32,400 bases of DNA from JACCZX01 sp040003315 (lineage in GTDB: Bacteria > Pseudomonadota > Gammaproteobacteria > Burkholderiales > Burkholderiaceae_F). Location: assembly GCA_040003315.1 (NCBI GenBank), contig JBDUCU010000019.1, forward strand, positions 1 through 32,400, given 5' to 3'. Below the pieces are notes generated by a model. It worked only from the letters and a program-made list of their open reading frames with translations, had not been told where the DNA came from and did no database searches. The position numbers were made by a program, and so were the translations under genes. Each line of letters starts with the position of its first letter. Position 1 is the stretch's first letter. Positions 1 to 7,041 of the stretch are shown here, piece after piece.

Positions 1-55
1 GGCACGAGCTTTAAATCAAGCCAACCGGCGTTCTTGGCCGTCGATTCGATCGTGT
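1..55. repeat. 55-bp exact direct repeat, copy 1 (window edge)
   Basis: Bases 1-55 are identical to 2994-3048, which lie inside the VWA-protein gene. Identity stops sharply at base 56 (g here, c in the other copy). In copy 2 the sequence codes for protein on the minus strand; here it lies beyond the 3' end of the regulator gene and codes for nothing I recognise. A repeat of exactly 55 bases at a sequence end is what a de Bruijn assembler run with k=55 leaves at an unresolved junction, so an assembly cause is likely. Bases 56-146 hold no recognisable gene or terminator. Confidence 0.9.
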
Positions 56-146
56 GGAGCAGCCCGTTTTGGACGCTTACGTCGCTCTTCTACTACGGCG
101 CGGTCCGCGTGCAACCCTTGAGGGCAGGCAGGGCATCGCGTGCCTA

Positions 147-1877
147 CTAGGGCAGTCCGGCGATGCGGAGGGCCTCCAGATAATCCTGACGCTTGACCAG
201 GTAGGTCGATGTGCGGGACGAGATTTCCTTCTTCACGCGCTCGATGCTGTAACCGGGCGCGATGCGTAGGAGTTCGGAGATCGCTTCCTTCGCGCAGTCG
301 GGATCGCCGGCCAGCGTACAGACGGCTGCCAGCGTTTCATAGCCTTGCGCGGTTGGCCGTGGAGACCGTACGGCGGTCCAGGCACAGTCGCGCGCGTGAT
401 GGATGTCGCCGGCGTGCAAATACGCGATCGCAAGCGCTCGCCACAGATACGATAGCCTTGGATTCCGTGGACTGAGCCAGATTGCAGTCTCCAGCGGAGC
501 CACCGCCTGCCCCGGCTTGCCCATCAGCAGATAGGTGATTCCTCGCCACTCGTGCACTTCAGGTTCGTGGCGCAGGCCGAGCGCCAGTTCGGCATTGAAG
601 GCGGCGAGTGCCTCCTCGTAGCGTCCTCGGACCGCCATGATTGCGCCGAAGATCGCGTTGATCTGGGGCTTCCTCGGGTTCAGCGTCAAGGCGCGGACGA
701 CGGCGACTTCGGCCCGCTGCAGCACTCCGTCCAGGTCGTCGTTCCAGACCGCGATCCGATCGAGCAGCAGAGCGCCGGCGAGGACACGCCAGGCAAGAAG
801 TGACTCTGGGTCGAGCGTGATCGCCTGCCGCGCGAGAACCTGTGCCTGCGCGTTGTCTTCCGGGCTGGCGCGGTGCCAGAGCAGCCATGCGCGCAATGCC
901 ATGTCGCCCGCATCGGCACGCCCCGGTGCCGTCGGCTGGAAGCGCGCGACTTCGCTTTCGATCAATTCGGACCTGAGGATGTGGGTCAGCCGACCGTTCA
1001 CGTCGCGTGGATCGACGTCGAGCATTCCGGTGGACATGTCGACGCGCTCGGACCATCGCGGAGTACCGGTGCTGGCGTCGATCAAGCTCAAGTCGACGAA
1101 GAAGCCGCCTGCCGCGCGCTCGACACGTCCTTCGACGACGTAGTGAACGCCGAGTTCACGCCCGACCCGTCGCGGATTCGCCATGCCGGAGCGATAGTCG
1201 ATCGTGGAACTCGGCGCGGCCATCTGCATCCCGGGGATCTGTGCCAGATCACGGGTGAGGTCTTCGGTGATTCGTGCGCCGAGTTCGACCTGCGCGGGAT
1301 CGGCGGCGTCGACGGCTAGCGGGAGCACGGCCATCGACAGTCCCGACGGCTGGCCGACACCCGCGGCGCGCGGTATGGCGTCCGTCGATCGCTGCCACCA
1401 TGACGTCAGCCCCGCGATAAGTAGCATCGCTGCGACCGCCGCGACGCCACACAGGCGGTGGTTCTGTCCTTGGCGCTTGGGAATCAGGCCCGCGAGTTCG
1501 ATGCGGTCGCTCGCGGCGGCCTGGGCGTTGTCGGCGCGCCCATCTGGCGCAGCGGGCATCTGGCAGAAGCGATAGCCGAGGCGGGGCGCGGTTTCGATGG
1601 CTCCTCGGTTCTCGGGGCCCAGTTCACGCCGGATCTCGGCAATGCATTGGGCCAGGGAATTTTCCGTCACCGCGATTCCCGGCCACACTGTCTCAAGCAG
1701 TTCGTCTTTGCTGACCAGGCGATCCGGATGAAGCAGCAGGTGTTTCAGAACGGCGCCAGTCTGGGGGCGCAAGCGCACGGCCCGGTCGCCCACCCGCAGT
1801 TCGTTCACGGCCGGATCGTAAGTCACCGTCGCGCCGATCCGGAACGCACCATCGTCTGCCAGGTCACGCGCCGTCAT
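147..1877 (-). CDS. CadC/ToxR-like membrane-anchored winged-helix regulator with TolB-like and TPR domains
   Basis: Predicted one-component transcription regulator. Counted from the GTG at 1880, residues about 12-107 form an OmpR/PhoB-type winged helix, including the VWPG turn and the C-terminal RLGYRF hairpin. One membrane helix follows at about 142-161. A TolB/FlgO-like segment beginning AVLPLAV covers about 183-285, and TPR-like helices run to the end. The expected topology is a cytoplasmic DNA-binding domain with an outer sensing part. I chose the ATG at 1877 because GAAGG lies 6 bases upstream; the GTG at 1880 is only 3 bases away. The gene diverges from a small secreted-protein gene, and the shared spacer carries direct repeats of the kind this DNA-binding fold recognises. 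No histidine kinase is nearby. The class is secure; the signal sensed is unknown. Confidence 0.85.
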   Translation of the reverse strand: MTARDLADDGAFRIGATVTYDPAVNELRVGDRAVRLRPQTGAVLKHLLLHPDRLVSKDELLETVWPGIAVTENSLAQCIAEIRRELGPENRGAIETAPRLGYRFCQMPAAPDGRADNAQAAASDRIELAGLIPKRQGQNHRLCGVAAVAAMLLIAGLTSWWQRSTDAIPRAAGVGQPSGLSMAVLPLAVDAADPAQVELGARITEDLTRDLAQIPGMQMAAPSSTIDYRSGMANPRRVGRELGVHYVVEGRVERAAGGFFVDLSLIDASTGTPRWSERVDMSTGMLDVDPRDVNGRLTHILRSELIESEVARFQPTAPGRADAGDMALRAWLLWHRASPEDNAQAQVLARQAITLDPESLLAWRVLAGALLLDRIAVWNDDLDGVLQRAEVAVVRALTLNPRKPQINAIFGAIMAVRGRYEEALAAFNAELALGLRHEPEVHEWRGITYLLMGKPGQAVAPLETAIWLSPRNPRLSYLWRALAIAYLHAGDIHHARDCAWTAVRSPRPTAQGYETLAAVCTLAGDPDCAKEAISELLRIAPGYSIERVKKEISSRTSTYLVKRQDYLEALRIAGLP

Positions 1878-1930
1878 CACGGGCCTTCAGTCGCGAAAGA
1901 GCCGACGAACCTGGCGGGAATGCCTAGTTG

Positions 1931-1970
1931 CTTTCATCACCTTTCACAAAACTTTCATCCCGCTCTCATG
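1931..1970. promoter_or_regulatory. Four tandem CTTTCA-type repeats resembling a Pho box
   Basis: CTTTCA begins at 1931, 1941 and 1952, and CTCTCA at 1963, giving spacings of 10, 11 and 11 bases. One helical turn between direct repeats is the layout bound by tandem OmpR/PhoB-type winged helices, and the unit resembles the PhoB half-site CTGTCA. A possible -10 hexamer, AATAAT (1991-1996), follows for the rightward gene with no good -35, which fits activator dependence. Either PhoB or the adjacent winged-helix regulator could bind here. Confidence 0.55.
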
Positions 1971-2059
1971 ACTTCGCGCGCTTGCACACCAATAATGCGA
2001 ACACTGGCGGCGCGCCGGCAAGCGGTGTAGTCAATGTACTACTAACAACGAAGGTCATG

Positions 2060-2458
2060 ATGTTGAATACACGCAATGCTTTCCATGGCGTCCTGGCCAT
2101 TGTCACAATTGCTGCGGCGCTTCCAGTTCTGGCGGCGAATCTCGATGCCAACGCTCTCCAGAAACTGACCAGCGGAAAGACATGGTCGGCGACCAAGATA
2201 GGTACTTCCACACAGCCCGCCTCCTTCGAATGGAAGGTAGACGGCACGGTGTGCCTGCGCCTCGGCCAGTCGGGCGGCAAGTGCGACGACCAGGGCACCT
2301 GGAAGATTGTCGGTCAAGGCGTCTGTTACCAGATGACCTGGTGGCTCAAGAGCTACGACCTGATGTCGTCGTGCCTCGCTGTCGAAGACCTGGGGAAGGG
2401 CGACTACGAGGCCAAACTGCCCACCGGCGGTCCGTTTTTCAAGTTCAAGATCACCTAG
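2060..2458 (+). CDS. Small secreted protein of unknown function (distantly DUF995-like)
   Basis: This encodes a 132-residue protein with a clear signal peptide: a hydrophobic stretch (GVLAIVTIAAALPVLA) ending in an AxA cleavage site near residue 25. The mature part is about 108 residues. It holds a GKTW motif, then alternating beta-like segments with Gly, Trp and four Cys (VCLRLG, GGKCDD, GVCYQMTWW, SSCLAV), so two disulphides are possible in the periplasm. The pattern GKTW...G.W....CY recalls DUF995-type lipocalin-like proteins, but I cannot assign the family. The ATG at 2060 has AAGG five bases upstream; the ATG at 2057 is too close. Its divergent position makes it a likely target of the upstream regulator. 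The function is not known. Confidence 0.7.
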   Translation: MLNTRNAFHGVLAIVTIAAALPVLAANLDANALQKLTSGKTWSATKIGTSTQPASFEWKVDGTVCLRLGQSGGKCDDQGTWKIVGQGVCYQMTWWLKSYDLMSSCLAVEDLGKGDYEAKLPTGGPFFKFKIT

Positions 2459-2491
2459 CGGGGAAGGCACCGGCGGGACAGAGGCCGCTGG

Positions 2492-3664
2492 TCACTTGCT
2501 CAACTGCCGCATCCCTCGTGTCAATCCATCGAGCGTCATTGGGAACATCTTGCCGCCGGCGATCTGCCGGATAACCGAGATCGATTGACGGTATTGCCAC
2601 AGTTGCTCGGGCTCAGGATTGAGCCAGACTGATTTGGGATACGTCGAGAACAGCCGCTGCAGCCATATTGCGCCGGCCTCATCATTGTTGTACTCGACCG
2701 AGCCGCCCGGCTGTAGCACTTCGTAGGGACTCATGGTCGCATCGCCGACCAGGATCAGCTTCCAGTCGTGCGGATACTTGCGCAGCACATCCCATGTTGC
2801 AAAGCGCTCGGTGTAGCGGCGCCGGTTGTTGCGCCACAGAAAGTCGTAGACACAGTTGTGGAAGTAATAGAACTCCAGATGCTTGAACTCGCTTTTCGCC
2901 GCGCTGAAAAGCTCTTCGGTGCGCTTGATGTGCTCGTCCATCGTGCCGCCGACATCGAGCAGCATCAGCACCTTGACCGTGTTGTGCCGCTCGGGCACGA
3001 GCTTTAAATCAAGCCAACCGGCGTTCTTGGCCGTCGATTCGATCGTGTCGTGCATATCGAGCTCGAGTTCGGCACCTTCGCGCGCGAAGCGGCGCAGCCG
3101 GCGTAGGGCGACCTTGACATTGCGGGTGCCGATCTCAACCGAATCGTCGTAGTCCCGATAGCCGCGCATCTCCCATACTTTGACGGCCGATTTGCCGCCC
3201 TTCGACGCGCCGCCGACGCGGATGCCCTCTGGGTGCGCGCCGCCGTGTCCGAATGGGGAAGTGCCGCCCGAACCGATCCACTTGTTGCCTCCGTGGTGCG
3301 CGCCGTCCTGTTCCTCAAGCCGCTTGCGGAACTCTTCCATCAGCTTGTCCCAGCCCAGCTTCTCGAGCTTCGCAATTTCCTCCGGGGAGAAGGTGCGCTC
3401 CAGCATCTGCTTGAACCACTCGTCCGGAATCGCCTTCGTGAAATCGATCGCAGTCTGAACGCCGCGAAAGTATTCGCCAAAAGCGCGATCGAATCGGTCG
3501 AACTGCGTTTCGTCTTTGACCAGCGCGGCGCGCGACAGGTAGTAGAAGTCGTCGATCGAAGGACCGATGACGCCGCGCTTCAACGCCTCGAGCAACGTCA
3601 GCAGTTCGTTGATCGAAACCTTGAGTTTCGCCTGGCGCAGATGGAAGAAGAAGTCAATGAGCAT
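2492..3664 (-). CDS. CoxE-like VWA domain protein
   Basis: A 390-residue von Willebrand A protein of the CoxE-like group, which works with MoxR-type AAA+ ATPases in metal-cofactor insertion or complex maturation. Residues 1-120 are a helical N-terminal part. Residues 121-160 are Gly/His-rich and probably flexible. The VWA fold starts about 230 with the metal-site motif LLDVGGTMDEH (Asp237). The classic DxSxS is DxGGT here, which I recall as usual for this subgroup. GDATMSPYE near residue 310 is a second conserved patch, and the C-terminus is PMTLDGL-like. The ATG at 3664 overlaps the end of the GNAT gene by 11 bp, so translation is probably coupled. It is the last gene of the moxR-GNAT-vwa operon. 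The cognate substrate complex cannot be told from this window. It contains copy 2 of the 55-bp repeat. Confidence 0.88.
   Translation of the reverse strand: MLIDFFFHLRQAKLKVSINELLTLLEALKRGVIGPSIDDFYYLSRAALVKDETQFDRFDRAFGEYFRGVQTAIDFTKAIPDEWFKQMLERTFSPEEIAKLEKLGWDKLMEEFRKRLEEQDGAHHGGNKWIGSGGTSPFGHGGAHPEGIRVGGASKGGKSAVKVWEMRGYRDYDDSVEIGTRNVKVALRRLRRFAREGAELELDMHDTIESTAKNAGWLDLKLVPERHNTVKVLMLLDVGGTMDEHIKRTEELFSAAKSEFKHLEFYYFHNCVYDFLWRNNRRRYTERFATWDVLRKYPHDWKLILVGDATMSPYEVLQPGGSVEYNNDEAGAIWLQRLFSTYPKSVWLNPEPEQLWQYRQSISVIRQIAGGKMFPMTLDGLTRGMRQLSK
2994..3048. repeat. 55-bp exact direct repeat, copy 2 (inside VWA gene)
   Basis: Identical to bases 1-55. This copy sits in an intact reading frame and codes on the minus strand for residues just before the VWA metal-site motif, so it is the original context. 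The flanks on both sides show no further similarity to bases 56 onward. Confidence 0.9.
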
Positions 3665-4250
3665 GACGCGAGCGACGAAGCTCGAGATGGCGCTTCACGT
3701 CGGGCCACTCGGGTGCGAGGATGCTGTAGATCACCGTGTCGCGAACGCTGCCATCGCGCCGCGGATGGTGATGCCGGATAACCCCGTCCCTTTTTGCGCC
3801 GAGTGCCTCGATTGCGTGCTGGGACGCAAAGTTGAAGTTGTCGGTGCGCAGGCCAACGACCTCGCAACCGAGCGTTTCAAAGGCGTGGGTCATCAGCAGC
3901 AGTTTGCACGCGGTGTTGACGTGGCTCTTTTGCCAGCGTCGCGCGTACCACGTATAGCCGATCTCCACGCGATGGGCCGCCGGAACGATGTCGTGATATC
4001 GCGTGCTGCCGACGATGGCATTTTCCGAAAGTTCACGCACGACCCACACCAGCATGTGCCCGGCGCGCTGACCTTCAAGTGCGGCGTCGATGTAAGCGCC
4101 GGTCTGTTCGGGTTCGGGCACCGAGGTAAACCATAGAGTCCAGAGCTCGCCATCAGCGGCAGCGGCCGCCAGACCATCGTGATGATTTCGTTGCAGCGGC
4201 TCGAGCCGAACGTCGTGTCCTTCGAGCGCGATCGGGGTCGCGCGGAGCAT
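3654..4250 (-). CDS. GNAT family N-acetyltransferase (RimJ/RimL-like)
   Basis: A 198-residue acetyltransferase of the RimJ/RimL group, which moves acetyl from acetyl-CoA to an amino group of a protein or small molecule. Visible signatures are VRLEPL near the start, VGSTRYHDI (80-88) and EIGYTWY (96-102). The cofactor loop RRWQKSHVNTACKLLL (104-119) lies at the start of the long helix, and the terminal N.N..SQ.AIEALGAKRDG pattern (138-156) is typical of the group. Length is normal. Its ATG shares one base with the stop of the moxR-type gene (TGATG), and its end overlaps the vwa start by 11 bp, so it is embedded in that operon. The acceptor is unknown. It might modify an operon partner, but position alone supports that. 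Confidence 0.88.
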   Translation of the reverse strand: MLRATPIALEGHDVRLEPLQRNHHDGLAAAAADGELWTLWFTSVPEPEQTGAYIDAALEGQRAGHMLVWVVRELSENAIVGSTRYHDIVPAAHRVEIGYTWYARRWQKSHVNTACKLLLMTHAFETLGCEVVGLRTDNFNFASQHAIEALGAKRDGVIRHHHPRRDGSVRDTVIYSILAPEWPDVKRHLELRRSRHAH

Positions 4251-5092
4251 CAGCGATTCTGGCGCGCCATGAAAACGAGCCGCTCGAACAGATGCATGTC
4301 CTGCTCGTTTTTCAGTAGCGCACCGGCCAACGGGGGAACCACGAGCTTCTCGTCCTTCGAGCGCAGCGCGTCGGCGGGAATCTGCTCGGCCACCAGCAGC
4401 TTCAGCCAGTCGAGCAGTTCGGACGTCGATGGCTTCTTCTTCAGGCCGGGCAGATCACGTGTGCCGAAGAAAACTGACAACGCACTGTTCAGCAAATCCT
4501 TTCGCAGCTTCGGAAAGTGCACGTCGACGATCGTCTGCATCGTTTCCTTATCGGGAAACTTGATGTAGTGGAAAAAGCAGCGCCGCAGAAACGCATCCGG
4601 GAGCTCTTTCTCGTTGTTTGATGTGATGACAACCAGAGGACGGTGGCGCGCCTGGACGGTTTGCCGTGTCTCGTAGACAAAGAATTCCATCCGGTCGAGC
4701 TCACGCAGCAAGTCGTTCGGAAATTCGATATCCGCCTTGTCGATTTCATCGATCAGCAACACGGTCTGCTGCTCGGCCTCGAATGCTTGCCACAAGACAC
4801 CCTTGACAATGTAGTGATGAATGTCCTGCACGCGCGAGTCGCCCAGCTGCGAGTCGCGCAGCCGTGACACGGCGTCATATTCGTACAGGCCTTGCTGCGC
4901 CTTGGTGGTGGACTTGATGTGCCAGGCGAGCAGCGGCATTCCCAGCGCTCGCGCAACTTCTTCGGCCAGCATCGTCTTGCCGGTACCTGGCTCGCCCTTG
5001 ATCAACAAGGGCCGCTGTAACGTCAACGCCGCGTTGACCGCAAGCTTCAGATCATCGGTGGCAACGTAAGTGCTCGAGCCTTCGAAACGCAT
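4250..5092 (-). CDS. MoxR-type AAA+ ATPase
   Basis: A 280-residue AAA+ ATPase of the MoxR class, a chaperone-like motor that acts with VWA proteins. Motifs are Walker A GEPGTGKT (33-40), Walker B VLLIDE (111-116), sensor-1 ITSNNE (156-161) and an arginine-finger region FLRRC (168-172). The C-terminal lid continues to residue 280. I chose the ATG at 5092 because family members usually start at MRFEG.(D/S).YVATDDL; an in-frame ATG at 5095 and a TTG at 5101 lie just upstream, and none has a clear ribosome site. First gene of the operon with the GNAT and VWA genes; a -10-like TATACT lies about 39 bp upstream. The ATPase class is secure, the client is not known. Confidence 0.93.
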   Translation of the reverse strand: MRFEGSSTYVATDDLKLAVNAALTLQRPLLIKGEPGTGKTMLAEEVARALGMPLLAWHIKSTTKAQQGLYEYDAVSRLRDSQLGDSRVQDIHHYIVKGVLWQAFEAEQQTVLLIDEIDKADIEFPNDLLRELDRMEFFVYETRQTVQARHRPLVVITSNNEKELPDAFLRRCFFHYIKFPDKETMQTIVDVHFPKLRKDLLNSALSVFFGTRDLPGLKKKPSTSELLDWLKLLVAEQIPADALRSKDEKLVVPPLAGALLKNEQDMHLFERLVFMARQNR

Positions 5093-5130
5093 CATGCGCA
5101 ACGCAAAATCAACGGCAAAGAGATCAATCG

Positions 5131-5136
5131 AGTATA
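5131..5136 (-). promoter_or_regulatory. Putative -10 for the moxR operon
   Basis: On the minus strand this reads TATACT, five of six matches to TATAAT. It would give a leader of about 30 bases before the ATG at 5092. No convincing -35 hexamer is visible at 16-18 bases, so the call rests on the -10 and its position in the divergent spacer. Confidence 0.35.
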
Positions 5137-5179
5137 CCGATGGAGCGGGCGCAGTTCGGATGCAGCGTATCGACTCCGC

Positions 5180-5185
5180 TACAAT
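5180..5185 (+). promoter_or_regulatory. Putative -10 for the cytochrome c pair
   Basis: TACAAT matches TATAAT at five of six positions and lies 33 bp before the first cytochrome ATG. The only -35 candidate, TTCGGA at 5155, is weak and 19 bases away. Confidence 0.35.
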
Positions 5186-5218
5186 CGCGTGCTGCTCGAC
5201 TCAGAAATTTCACATCGG

Positions 5219-5581
5219 ATGAAGCCTCTCGCCTTGCTACTGTCAGGCATTGCCGTGTGCGGTTCACCGATCGCACTCGCTCAGGGAACGAAAGCAGAAC
5301 CGGCCGTGCCCATCGCGAGCCCGCCTGTGTCGATGTGCATCGGTTGTCACTCGATCCCCGGATACCAGGCGTCGTTTCCGCTGGTATATCGCGTGCCTAT
5401 GATCGGCGGTCAGAATCAGGCTTATATCGAGTCCGCGCTGAAGGCGTATCGGCAGGGTGCTCGTAATCACCCATCGATGACCGCCGTTGCAAAAGGGCTC
5501 AGCGACGAGCAGATCGCAGCGGTGGCAGCGTATTACGCAGCGCGCGGCGGCCAGGTGTCATTGACTGCGGCAAACAAATGA
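5219..5581 (+). CDS. Class I monohaem cytochrome c (c4-like single domain)
   Basis: A 120-residue secreted electron carrier. A signal peptide (MKPLALLLSGIAVC...ALA) ends near residue 21. The haem is bound through CIGCH (40-44), and Met87 in PSMTAVAKGLS is the likely distal ligand. The motif YRVPMIGGQ...Y....L..Y..G.R matches one domain of a dihaem cytochrome c4. The first possible ATG is at 5189, but 5219 puts the signal peptide at the N-terminus. The gene overlaps the next cytochrome by 4 bp (ATGA), so the two proteins are made together, perhaps as the two halves of a c4-like unit. It acts in the periplasm; the partner oxidase or reductase is not in the window. Confidence 0.88.
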   Translation: MKPLALLLSGIAVCGSPIALAQGTKAEPAVPIASPPVSMCIGCHSIPGYQASFPLVYRVPMIGGQNQAYIESALKAYRQGARNHPSMTAVAKGLSDEQIAAVAAYYAARGGQVSLTAANK

Positions 5582-5937
5582 GTGGCAGCGACATGCATGA
5601 GCTGAAAGCCTTCAGGTGGATGTTTCTGGCGGCCATTGTGGCGGGCTTTGCGATGCCCGCGACCGCGCAGGATGCGAGGAAGGGTGAAGAACTGGCGCAG
5701 CAGCAATGCGCGGCTTGCCACGGCAAGGATTTCGTGACGCCGATCGATCTCACGTACCCGCGGCTCGCGGGGCAGTACTCCGATTACCTGGAGAAAGTGC
5801 TGCGTGACTACCGGTCCGGCGCCCGCAAGAATCCGATCATGAACGGCATTGCGAAGCCGCTGACTCGCGACGATATCCGGAACGTCGCGGCGTACCTGTC
5901 TACGCTCCCGGGGCCGCTGACCAACCGGAAGCGCTAG
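5578..5937 (+). CDS. Class I monohaem cytochrome c, second of pair
   Basis: A 119-residue secreted cytochrome c. The hydrophobic segment 13-30 (RWMFLAAIVAGFAMPATA) is a signal peptide ending in ATA. Haem attaches at CAACH (44-48), and Met88 in NPIMNGIAKPLT is the expected sixth ligand. The core PRLAGQYSDYLEKVL.DYRSGARKN is the c4/c553 pattern and parallels the preceding protein. Its ATG overlaps the upstream stop as ATGA, and a downstream ATG at codon 6 also fits a signal peptide start. Its stop shares the palindrome CTAG with the stop of the convergent DUF1841 gene. Function as a periplasmic electron shuttle is well supported by family; the specific chain is not known. Confidence 0.88.
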   Translation: MSGSDMHELKAFRWMFLAAIVAGFAMPATAQDARKGEELAQQQCAACHGKDFVTPIDLTYPRLAGQYSDYLEKVLRDYRSGARKNPIMNGIAKPLTRDDIRNVAAYLSTLPGPLTNRKR

Positions 5938-6380
5938 GTTTTGGTCGCACGGCGGTTCAGGCATTCGAGATAGCGACGGCTCATTTCGTCAGCGCTCACA
6001 GCCGATCCCGGCTGCTGCGCGCTCCACACGACTTCACCTAGGCATTCCATGACGTCGTGCATCGCGGCGTGTTCGTCGCCGCGCCGTGCAAGAATTCGGC
6101 CGAATAGCGCACGGATGCCAGGCGGTTGATCGATCGATAGCTGCTCGGCAATCGCCAGGTGCATCGAAAGGTGCAAAAAAGGATTGGTGCGAGCGTCTTC
6201 GACCGAGTACTGGCGCGCCAGCGCCGCGTCCACATCGTCGAATTCGGTTTGATACTCGGGATGCCTCAACATCCAGTCGAGTGCGATGGCTTCCAGCGGG
6301 GTCAGCAGCGAGCCCTCGCGGTGCTTGCGCCACGTGTCGCAGAAAAATCTTCGGACGTCGCTTGTCGACGGGTTGAACAC
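5934..6380 (-). CDS. DUF1841 family protein
   Basis: A 148-residue cytoplasmic protein of the uncharacterised DUF1841 family. Family signatures are FNPST..VRRFF.DTWRK at the start, LTPLE.IALD, HPEY, NPFLHLSMHLAIAEQLSIDQ and the RILARRGDEHAAMHD..ECLGE segment. I chose GTG at 6380 because members begin with (M)FNPS at that point; a longer frame to ATG 6497 would lie inside nth. It starts 7 bases after the nth stop, so it is probably the last gene of the fdxA-phaZ-rnfB-nth operon. It has no membrane segment or known catalytic motif. The family often sits near nth or DNA-repair genes as far as I recall, but no role is established. Confidence 0.85.
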   Translation of the reverse strand: MFNPSTSDVRRFFCDTWRKHREGSLLTPLEAIALDWMLRHPEYQTEFDDVDAALARQYSVEDARTNPFLHLSMHLAIAEQLSIDQPPGIRALFGRILARRGDEHAAMHDVMECLGEVVWSAQQPGSAVSADEMSRRYLECLNRRATKT

Positions 6381-6387
6381 GCGCAGA

Positions 6388-7041
6388 TCACGATCTTTCA
6401 GCCGGCGGTGCCGGTGTCTTGCGACGAAATTCGCACCATCGGACGATTGGGCAGTGCCAGCACTCGGGCACACGCGCCTTGCAAACATAACGGCCATGCA
6501 GAATCAGCCAGTGATGCGCGCCTTTCTTGAATTCGTCAGGCGTGAACTTGATGAGGCGCCGCTCGACCTCCTGAACGTCGCGGCCGGGCGCTAGGTTGGT
6601 GCGATTGGCGACTCTGAAAATATGCGTATCGACTGCGATCGTCGGCTCGCCAAACGCCGTGTTTAGAACGACGTTGGCAGTCTTGCGTCCAACGCCGGGA
6701 AGGGCTTCCAGCGCTTCTCGGTTGTGCGGAACCTCACCGCCATGCTGCTCGACCAGAATCTGCGACAGCCGCAGCACGTTGGCGGCCTTGGTTCGATACA
6801 GACCGATGGTGCGAATGTAGTCGGTCAGGCCTTCGACACCCAGCTGCAGGATCGCCGCCGGTGTATTGGCGACTTTGAATAGATGCTCCGACGCAAGGTT
6901 GACGCTCTTGTCGGTTGCCTGCGCCGAAAGGACCACGGCCACTAGCAGCTCGAACGGCGTCGAGTAGACGAGCTCCGTAGTGGGATCCGCATTCAGAGCA
7001 CGCAGCGTTTCGTAGATGTCTCGGCGCTTCGCCGGGTTCAT
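6388..7041 (-). CDS. nth: Endonuclease III
   Basis: Base-excision repair DNA glycosylase/AP lyase for oxidised pyrimidines. The 217-residue protein is the usual size. It has the helix-hairpin-helix LPGVGRKTA (114-122) with catalytic Lys120, and Asp138 in VDTHIFRVANR; both numbers equal those of the E. coli enzyme. The four cluster cysteines C187, C194, C197 and C203 (C-x6-C-x2-C-x5-C) for [4Fe-4S] are also at the E. coli positions. Its ATG overlaps the stop of the rnfB-like gene by 4 bp (ATGA), and the DUF1841 gene follows after 7 bases. Active in the cytoplasm on DNA. Nothing is missing or odd in the protein. Confidence 0.97.
   Translation of the reverse strand: MNPAKRRDIYETLRALNADPTTELVYSTPFELLVAVVLSAQATDKSVNLASEHLFKVANTPAAILQLGVEGLTDYIRTIGLYRTKAANVLRLSQILVEQHGGEVPHNREALEALPGVGRKTANVVLNTAFGEPTIAVDTHIFRVANRTNLAPGRDVQEVERRLIKFTPDEFKKGAHHWLILHGRYVCKARVPECWHCPIVRWCEFRRKTPAPPAERS

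Noticed and set aside
1..8. GGCACGAG as a cloning-adaptor end
   Set aside because: The same bases occur inside the VWA gene as part of the 55-bp repeat, so they are genomic sequence.
54..269. Rightward 71-residue frame at the left edge
   Set aside because: It begins in the repeat, overlaps the end of the regulator gene and has no family features.
5093..5101. TTG start for the MoxR-type gene
   Set aside because: It has no ribosome site, and family members begin at the later ATG with MRFEG.
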